From: Deltaproteobacteria bacterium
GTDB taxonomy: Bacteria > Desulfobacterota > Binatia > DP-6
Assembly (NCBI GenBank): GCA_005879205.1
Contig: VBLD01000025.1
Span: 9,978 to 28,567, forward strand
Length of the DNA: 18,590 bases
Reading direction: 5' to 3'
Shown here: piece by piece, positions 14,040 to 18,590 of the stretch
Position numbering within the stretch: position 1 is the stretch's first letter
How the letters are laid out: every line of letters begins with the position of its first letter
Notes under the pieces: model-generated
Database searches by the model: none
What the model was told of the DNA's origin: nothing
What the model saw: only the letters and a program-made list of their open reading frames with translations
Position numbers and translations under genes: made by a program

Positions 14040-14258
14040 ATGGCTGATAGCACCCGAAGTCTCATCCGGACCCTTCGCCAGCAGCTCAACATGACGCAGG
14101 AAGAGTTCGCCCACGAAATCGCGGTGACCGTCTCGACGGTCAACCGGTGGGAGAATGCGCACGCCGAGCCGTCGAAGCTCGCCTGGAAGGCGATCAAGGA
14201 CCTCGCCCGCCAGCGGGGTCTGCCGGCAGAAGGCATGCGCTCGCTCGAAGCGTTCTGA
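14040..14258 (+). CDS. Small XRE-family HTH regulator
   Basis: A 72-aa protein from ATG 14040. Nearly all of it is one helix-turn-helix domain: SLIRTLRQQLNMTQEEFAHE (helices 1-2), IAVTVSTVNRWENAHAEPSK (recognition helix with the WE-N motif) and AWKAIKDLARQRGL. This is the lambda-Cro/XRE type, close to domains in antitoxin and phage-regulator proteins. The first helices are Q/E-rich and there is no ligand or partner domain, so it should act as a dimer. No toxin or phage gene is adjacent; the neighbours are a divergent NIPSNAP-like gene and a convergent acyltransferase. Its target is unknown. Confidence 0.85.
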   Translation: MADSTRSLIRTLRQQLNMTQEEFAHEIAVTVSTVNRWENAHAEPSKLAWKAIKDLARQRGLPAEGMRSLEAF

Positions 14259-14309
14259 GGAGCTGCTTCCGCGCGCGCGGCAACGGCGCGGCATCGTCTC
14301 GGTCGCGAA

Positions 14310-15293
14310 TCAGATCGGGATCCGGATGCCGCGCCGTCCGAGCGCGACGGTGAGCGCGCTGAGCGCCGTCGTGGTGGCCAGGATCGCGGCCATCCCTGCA
14401 ACGAAGGGCAGGCGGCGCCAGGCCGGGAACGCGATCCAGGCCGGGTAGTAGACCAGGACGTACTGCAGCACCCACGCGGTGAGCGCGTTGGCGCCGACCG
14501 CGAGGAGCCAGTCCGGGAAACGCACGCCCAGGCTCTCGACGAGGGCCATGCCGGCGAGGGTGGTCGCGGACACGCCGGCCGCCAGGGCGACGAAGCTGCT
14601 CGTGCCGAGCGTCTTGTTGAACGGGATGCCCGCGCCGTAGAACACGGCGGCGAGCGCGCCGGCCCCGGCTCCGAGCAACGCCGTGTGGCTGATGAAGCGG
14701 CCGAGCTCTCCGCGCTGGCCGCGGGGCAGCACGCGGCCGACGAGCAGGCCGCCGAGGGTGAGCGGGACGAAGGAGAGGGCGGCGATCGGGTTCGCGTGCA
14801 CCTCGCCGTTGAGCGCGCCGGAGAAGCACCCGAGCAGCGCGATCGCCACCCCCACGATGCCTTCGCCGGGCGCGTCCGCCAGCAGCGTGGCGATCATGCC
14901 GCCGAGGCCGAGTGTCTGGAGGACCCCCCAGCGCAGCCCGACGTGCAGGGCGCCGACGCAGTCGAGGAGCATGCCGAGGAGCACGAGCAGCGCGAACCGT
15001 CGGAGGGCCGCCACCTTGGCCCCGCGCGGCGTGCGGCCGAGGTGGAGGTGCTTGCGGAGGAAGAGGGCCAGCGAGACGCCAACCAGGAACTGGAAGACGG
15101 GAGCTGGGAAGTCGAAGGGACGGAGCACGTCGCCGTAGTTGTGGGTGAGCAGCGGCGGCACGCGGTGCAGGAAGACGTTGACGAAGTTTGCAAGCAGCAT
15201 GGTGAGGACGGCGAGGCCGCGGCACGCGTCGAGATACCTGAGCCGCGGCGGCGAGGCCGGCCCCCCGGCATTCGCACCCGCGCGACGGCTCAC
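14310..15293 (-). CDS. HGSNAT-type integral membrane acyltransferase (DUF1624/DUF5009-like)
   Basis: A 327-aa protein from GTG 15293. The N-terminus matches the heparan-alpha-glucosaminide N-acetyltransferase family: RLRYLDACRGLAVLTMLLAN, then a loop with LLTHNYGDVLRPFDFPA and PVFQFLVGVSLALFLRKHL. His51 in the extracytoplasmic loop corresponds to the region of the proposed acetyl-carrying His in that family. Eight to ten further helices follow (RRFALLVLLGMLLDCVGALH, IVGVAIALLGCFSGAL, ALTAWVLQYVLVYYPAW). Such enzymes move an acetyl group from cytoplasmic acetyl-CoA across the membrane to a sugar or lipid. The acceptor here is unknown. It lies 22 bases after the alpha/beta hydrolase stop on the same strand, and may be cotranscribed with it. 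Confidence 0.82.
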   Translation of the reverse strand: MSRRAGANAGGPASPPRLRYLDACRGLAVLTMLLANFVNVFLHRVPPLLTHNYGDVLRPFDFPAPVFQFLVGVSLALFLRKHLHLGRTPRGAKVAALRRFALLVLLGMLLDCVGALHVGLRWGVLQTLGLGGMIATLLADAPGEGIVGVAIALLGCFSGALNGEVHANPIAALSFVPLTLGGLLVGRVLPRGQRGELGRFISHTALLGAGAGALAAVFYGAGIPFNKTLGTSSFVALAAGVSATTLAGMALVESLGVRFPDWLLAVGANALTAWVLQYVLVYYPAWIAFPAWRRLPFVAGMAAILATTTALSALTVALGRRGIRIPI

Positions 15294-15315
15294 CGCTCAG
15301 CAGCTCGCGCGTTGC

Positions 15316-16140
15316 TCAAAGGCCATGCCGAGCGAGGAACGGCCGCACCGCCGCCACGAAGCCGGCGGGGTTGTCCCCCATCACCGAGTGGCCGGCGCCC
15401 GACACCTCGGCGACGGTGCAGCCGGGCAGCTCGCGGCGGAACCGCTCGGCCGTCTCGGCGGCGAGGATCGGACTCTCGGCGCCGCGCACCAGCAGGGTGG
15501 GCGCGCGAATGCGCCGCACCTCCTCCCAGAGGCCTTCGAGCTCCAGGTCGGCCGCGCCGAAGACGGCGGGGTCGAACTTGTACGTCCAGCGCCCGTCCGA
15601 CGTCTGGCGAAGCGCGTGGCGCAGCCGCTCGCGGATGTTCTCGAGCGTGCGCCGCGGATTGAAGGCATGGGCGGCGGTCACCGCCTCCTCGAAGGAGTCG
15701 AAGTCGCGCCGCGTGAGCTGGCGGGCGATCGCGTCGCGGCCGGCCCGCTCGACGGTGGGGGCGACGTCGACCACCACGAGCCCCCGCACGCGCTCGGGGT
15801 GCGACGCGGCGAGGGCGATCGAAGTCAACCCGCCCATGCTGAGCGCGATCACTGTCGCGGCGGGCCAGCCGCGGTCGTCGAGGAAGCTGCGGACGTCGGC
15901 CACGAAGTCGGCGCGCCGGTAGAGGCCGCCGGGTGCCCGGTCGCTGTCGCCGTGTCCCCGCTGGTCGAGCGCCAGCACGTGGTGGTCGGCGGCCAGCTCG
16001 GGCGCCACTTCGTCCCAGCTGTGCGCCGTCTGCGCGCCTCCGTGGAGCAGGAGGACCGGCGGCCGGCCCGACGTGCCCCAGTCGAGGAAGTGGAAGCGAA
16101 GATCGCCGAGGAGCGTCGTGCCGTCGCGCGCGGACGCCAT
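15316..16140 (-). CDS. Alpha/beta hydrolase
   Basis: A 274-aa protein from ATG 16140 with AGGGGGC directly before it. It has the full alpha/beta-hydrolase order: oxyanion HGGAQTAHSW at 33-42, DQRGHGDSD at 59-67, the nucleophile elbow ALSMGG with Ser101, DVAPTVERAG and the catalytic GAGHSV with His251. The usual acid Asp after strand 7 (RGxxSD) reads RGAESPIL, with Glu222 or Asp126 as possible replacements. Close members include esterases, epoxide hydrolases and C-C bond hydrolases of aromatic pathways; the exact reaction is not determined. The gene is the first after the hairpin-rich gap. Confidence 0.9.
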   Translation of the reverse strand: MASARDGTTLLGDLRFHFLDWGTSGRPPVLLLHGGAQTAHSWDEVAPELAADHHVLALDQRGHGDSDRAPGGLYRRADFVADVRSFLDDRGWPAATVIALSMGGLTSIALAASHPERVRGLVVVDVAPTVERAGRDAIARQLTRRDFDSFEEAVTAAHAFNPRRTLENIRERLRHALRQTSDGRWTYKFDPAVFGAADLELEGLWEEVRRIRAPTLLVRGAESPILAAETAERFRRELPGCTVAEVSGAGHSVMGDNPAGFVAAVRPFLARHGL

Positions 16141-16172
16141 GCCCCCTGGCTAGCGGGTCGAGCGGGGTCTGT

Positions 16173-16307
16173 CTAGCTCAGCGAGGGGCTCCGCCCCTCG
16201 CCCCGTCGGGCGAAGCCCGCCGGGTCCTCACTCCCCGCTCGCTTCGCTCGGCCGCGCGCGCGGCGCGCGCGGAGATTCCATCTCGCGTCGAGCTCCTGAC
16301 TAGCTCA
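16173..16307. repeat. Hairpin-rich intergenic segment bounded by 8-bp direct repeats
   Basis: CTAGCTCA occurs at 16173-16180 and again at 16300-16307, with 119 bases between. Inside are a 9-bp hairpin (GCGAGGGGC-TCC-GCCCCTCGC, 16181-16201), a 5-bp hairpin (CGGGC-GAA-GCCCG, 16207-16219) and a 9-bp hairpin (CCGCGCGCG-CGG-CGCGCGCGG, 16252-16272). The second direct repeat contains the stop codon of mscS. The ends share an imperfect inverted AGGRGCTC. This has the outline of a small non-autonomous element or a REP-type repeat; it lacks the T-run of a standard terminator. Confidence 0.55.
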
Positions 16308-17305
16308 CCGGGATCTTGATCGCGTCCGTGCGGAAGAGCGCCAGCATGTGACGGCGGAGCGCGTCCTCCACGGCCGGTCGATCGAGGAACTCGCGCACGC
16401 GGACGCTGAGGGTGAGCTCGAGGCCTTTGAGGCCGAAGCCGGGGATCAGGCGGACCGTCGGCGGCGGATCGTCCAGGAGCCCGGCGTGGTCCGACCCGGC
16501 CCGGCGGGCGGCTTCGAGCATGAGGCGCTCGACGCGCTCGAGGTCGGTGTCGTAGGCGACCGTGACCCGGACGTCGACCGAGGCCTCGGGGTCGGGAAGG
16601 TTGTAGTTGGTCACCACCGCCTTCGAGAGCCGCTCGTTCGGCAGCACCACCGTGTTGTTGGCGAGCGTCTGGAGGCGGGTCGAACGCCAGCCGATGTGCA
16701 TCACCGTGCCCTCGTCGCCGGTGTCGACCCGCACGTAGTCGCCCAGACGGACGGGCCGGTCCGCCTTCAGATAGAGCCCGGCGAAGAAGTTGCCGAGCGT
16801 ATCCTGGAGCGCGAGCGCGACGGCGAGGCTGCCGATGCCGAGCGTGGTCACGAGCGCGGTCAGATGGACGCCGAGGTTGTCGAGGAGGAGCGCGCCGAAG
16901 ACGACGGCGAGCGTGACGCGCGCCATCGCCATCACCTGCGTGCCGACCCGCTGGCCGGCCTCGCTGCGCGCCGTGAGGCGGCCGAGGAGCGTGAGGCTGA
17001 GCTGCGCGATCAGGTACAACCCGAGGGCGAGGTTCGCGACCGCGAGGATCCGGCCGAGCACGGCGTGCAGGTTGCGCGGGAGCGCGAGCGAGCCGAGGGC
17101 CGCGTGCAGCGCGCCGATGAGCAGCACGGGCAGGACGAAGCGCCGCACGCGGAGGAAGCGCGCGCCCTCCGGCAGGAGGCCGCGACGGCGCGCCCAGGCG
17201 GCGAGGGCCCGCTCGATCCACGTGGCGGCGATGACCGACGAGCACGGCGGCACCGAGCTTGAGCAGCACCGGCCAGGCGAGACTCACTCCGAAGACCTCG
17301 ACCAT
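16300..17305 (-). CDS. MscS-type mechanosensitive channel, frameshifted near start
   Basis: Inner-membrane channel that opens under tension to release solutes. From ATG 17305 the frame reads MVEVFGVSLAWPVLLKLGAA then VLV, and breaks at 17236, where one extra base (a C in the plus strand) shifts it. The remaining frame continues IAATWIERALAAWARRRG and runs to a stop at 16300. Removing that base gives a 334-aa protein with an intact first helix. It then has helices at VLPVLLIGALHAAL and LALGLYLIAQLSLTLL, the pore helix LGIGSLAVALALQDTLGNF, and the MscS beta domain (DRPVRLGDYVRVDTGDEG, IGWRSTRLQTLANNTVVLPN). Without correction, a GTG at 17253 would give 317 aa missing half of the first helix. 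Sequencing error or true damage cannot be separated here. Confidence 0.85.
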
Positions 17306-17372
17306 GGACGCGGCATTCTAGCAGGGCGGACTCGATTGACGCACGGCCGCCCCGCGGCTATCGCTCGGCGCA

Positions 17373-18590
17373 GTGATCCCCGTCGGCGAGGCGCTGGCGC
17401 GCATCCTCGAGGCCACCGGCGTGCTCGGCGCCGAGCGGACGGCGATCCTCGCCGCGCTCGGCCGGGTGGCGGCCGAGGACGTCGTCTCCCGCCGCGCCGT
17501 ACCCGCCGCGCCATACTCCGCGATGGACGGCTATGCCATCCGCCACGCCGACGTCTCCGCGGCCCCGGCACGCCTGCGGGTCGTGGCGGTCGAGCCGGCG
17601 GGCACGGTGGTCTCGACGGTGGTCGAGCCCGGGACGGCCGTCAAGCTGTTCACCGGCTCGGTGATTCCGTCCGGTGCCGACGCGGTCGTCCGCATCGAGG
17701 ATTGCGAGGAGGAAGGCGAGCGGCTCGTCGTGCGGACGCCGGTGCCGCACGGCGCCAACATCCGGGCCACGGGCGAGGACGTCGAGCCGGGGCAGGTGGT
17801 GCTGGCCCGCGGCACGGTCCTGGGTCCCGCCGATGTCGGTGTCCTCGCCTCGGTCGGCCGTTCGACCGTGCTCGTCCACCAGCGGCCGCGCGTCGCGATC
17901 CTCTCGACGGGCAGCGAGCTGATCGAGGTCGACGACGTGCCGGGGCCGGGCCAGGTCGTGAACTCCAACGCCTACGGCCTGGCGGCGGCGGTGCGAGAGG
18001 CGGGCGGCGAGCCCGTCGTGCTGGCGATCGTGCCCGACCGGCTGGACGACATCCGTGCCAGCGTCGCCGAGGCGGCACGCGCCGACGTGGTGGTGTCGAC
18101 GGGCGGCGTCTCGGTCGGCGACCTCGACTTCGTCAAGGACGCGCTCGAGGCGGCGAGCTTCGAGCGGGTCTTCTGGCGCGTGGCACAGAAGCCCGGGAAG
18201 CCGCTCCTCTTCGGACGACTCGCGGGGCGTCACTTCTTCGGCCTGCCCGGCAATCCGGTCTCGGCGCTGGTCTGCTTTGCGCTCTACGTGCGCCCGGCGC
18301 TCCGCCGCCTGCAGGGACACCGGCGTGTTCACCTGCCCGTCGTGCAGGCGCGACTCGCGGCACCGGTGAGAAAGACGCGCGGCCTCACCGAGTTCGTCCG
18401 CGTGTCGTTGAGCGACGGCCCGGACGGCCCGATCGCGACCGCGTCGCGCTCGCAGAGCTCCGGGGTGCTCACCGCGCTCGGCAGCGGCGCAGGCCTGCTC
18501 GTCGGCGCGGCCGAGCTGCCGGAGCTGTCCGCCGGGGGCTGGTATCCGGTGGTCGTCGCCGAGACCACCGTCGCCCGCGAGACGCCGCCG
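17373..18590 (+). CDS. moeA: Molybdopterin molybdotransferase MoeA, 3' end at window edge
   Basis: Inserts molybdate into adenylated molybdopterin in the final step of molybdenum cofactor synthesis, in the cytoplasm. The start is GTG 17373. The visible 406 residues contain all the family motifs in order: PYSAMDGYA (47-55), KLFTGSVIPSGADAVVRIED (91-110), GEDV (134-137), GPADVGVLASVG, STGSEL (178-183), STGGVSVGD (242-250), KPGKP (273-277) and GLPGNPVS (290-297), followed by the C-terminal beta domain (LTEFVRVSLSD, SRSQSSGVLTAL). The open frame reaches the last base of the window without a stop, close to the usual length of the family. It is divergent from mscS with 67 bases between. Confidence 0.96.
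   Translation, partial: MIPVGEALARILEATGVLGAERTAILAALGRVAAEDVVSRRAVPAAPYSAMDGYAIRHADVSAAPARLRVVAVEPAGTVVSTVVEPGTAVKLFTGSVIPSGADAVVRIEDCEEEGERLVVRTPVPHGANIRATGEDVEPGQVVLARGTVLGPADVGVLASVGRSTVLVHQRPRVAILSTGSELIEVDDVPGPGQVVNSNAYGLAAAVREAGGEPVVLAIVPDRLDDIRASVAEAARADVVVSTGGVSVGDLDFVKDALEAASFERVFWRVAQKPGKPLLFGRLAGRHFFGLPGNPVSALVCFALYVRPALRRLQGHRRVHLPVVQARLAAPVRKTRGLTEFVRVSLSDGPDGPIATASRSQSSGVLTALGSGAGLLVGAAELPELSAGGWYPVVVAETTVARETPP

Noticed and set aside
14269..14282. GC palindrome (CCGCGCGCGCGG) between the XRE gene and the acyltransferase as a terminator
   Set aside because: Alternating CG runs are frequent at this base composition and there is no loop or T-run.
16181..16201. Rho-independent terminator for mscS
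   Set aside because: The hairpin is strong but no T-run follows on the minus strand; it is listed as part of the repeat segment instead.

Overview
The window is about 70% G+C, densely packed, and entirely bacterial. A lipoprotein with an OmpA-type peptidoglycan-binding domain, several secreted proteins and an MscS channel point to a diderm (Gram-negative-type) cell envelope. A luciferase-like oxidoreductase of the F420/flavin type and a heteromeric-looking acyl-CoA dehydrogenase pair fit uncultivated high-GC soil or marine lineages such as Binatota or Rokubacteria. That assignment is inference from gene content and base composition; no rRNA gene or taxonomic marker is present.

Layout. 1-1612 (minus): a run of three overlapping genes for secreted Pro/Tyr-rich proteins, the last with a PEGA domain, followed by thioredoxin (cut by the window edge). 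1747-2435 (plus): a small unknown protein and an NTF2/SnoaL-fold protein. 2440-2523 (minus): tRNA-Leu(CAA). 2598-3478: a ribbon-helix-helix protein and a secreted HEAT-repeat protein that converge and share a CTAG at their stop codons. 3591-6568: a J-domain protein, a DUF309 protein, a double-hotdog thioesterase and a PadR regulator. 6766-8187: a doubtful small membrane ORF, then a coupled pair on the minus strand made of a charged 77-aa protein and an OmpA-family lipoprotein. 8279-13193 (plus): a compact run of MFS transporter, 4-TM holin-like protein, two acyl-CoA dehydrogenases and an LLM oxidoreductase, plausibly one catabolic operon for an acyl-CoA substrate. 13198-16140: a NIPSNAP-like protein, a small XRE regulator, an HGSNAT-type membrane acyltransferase and an alpha/beta hydrolase. 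16181-16299: a hairpin-rich intergenic element. 16300-18590: a frameshifted mscS gene, divergent from moeA (molybdenum cofactor synthesis), which runs off the window end.

The most striking observations are structural changes inside genes. The OmpA lipoprotein carries an exact in-frame 198-bp tandem duplication of most of its OmpA domain, bounded by a 16-bp repeat. The first acyl-CoA dehydrogenase appears to lack about 45 residues of its middle beta domain, with a junction that suggests loss between short repeats. The mscS gene has one extra base in its first membrane helix. The gap after mscS holds a roughly 119-bp hairpin-rich segment bounded by 8-bp direct repeats, which looks like a small inserted element. 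No complete new defence, CRISPR or biosynthetic system was found. No stretch longer than 300 bases lacks a gene.
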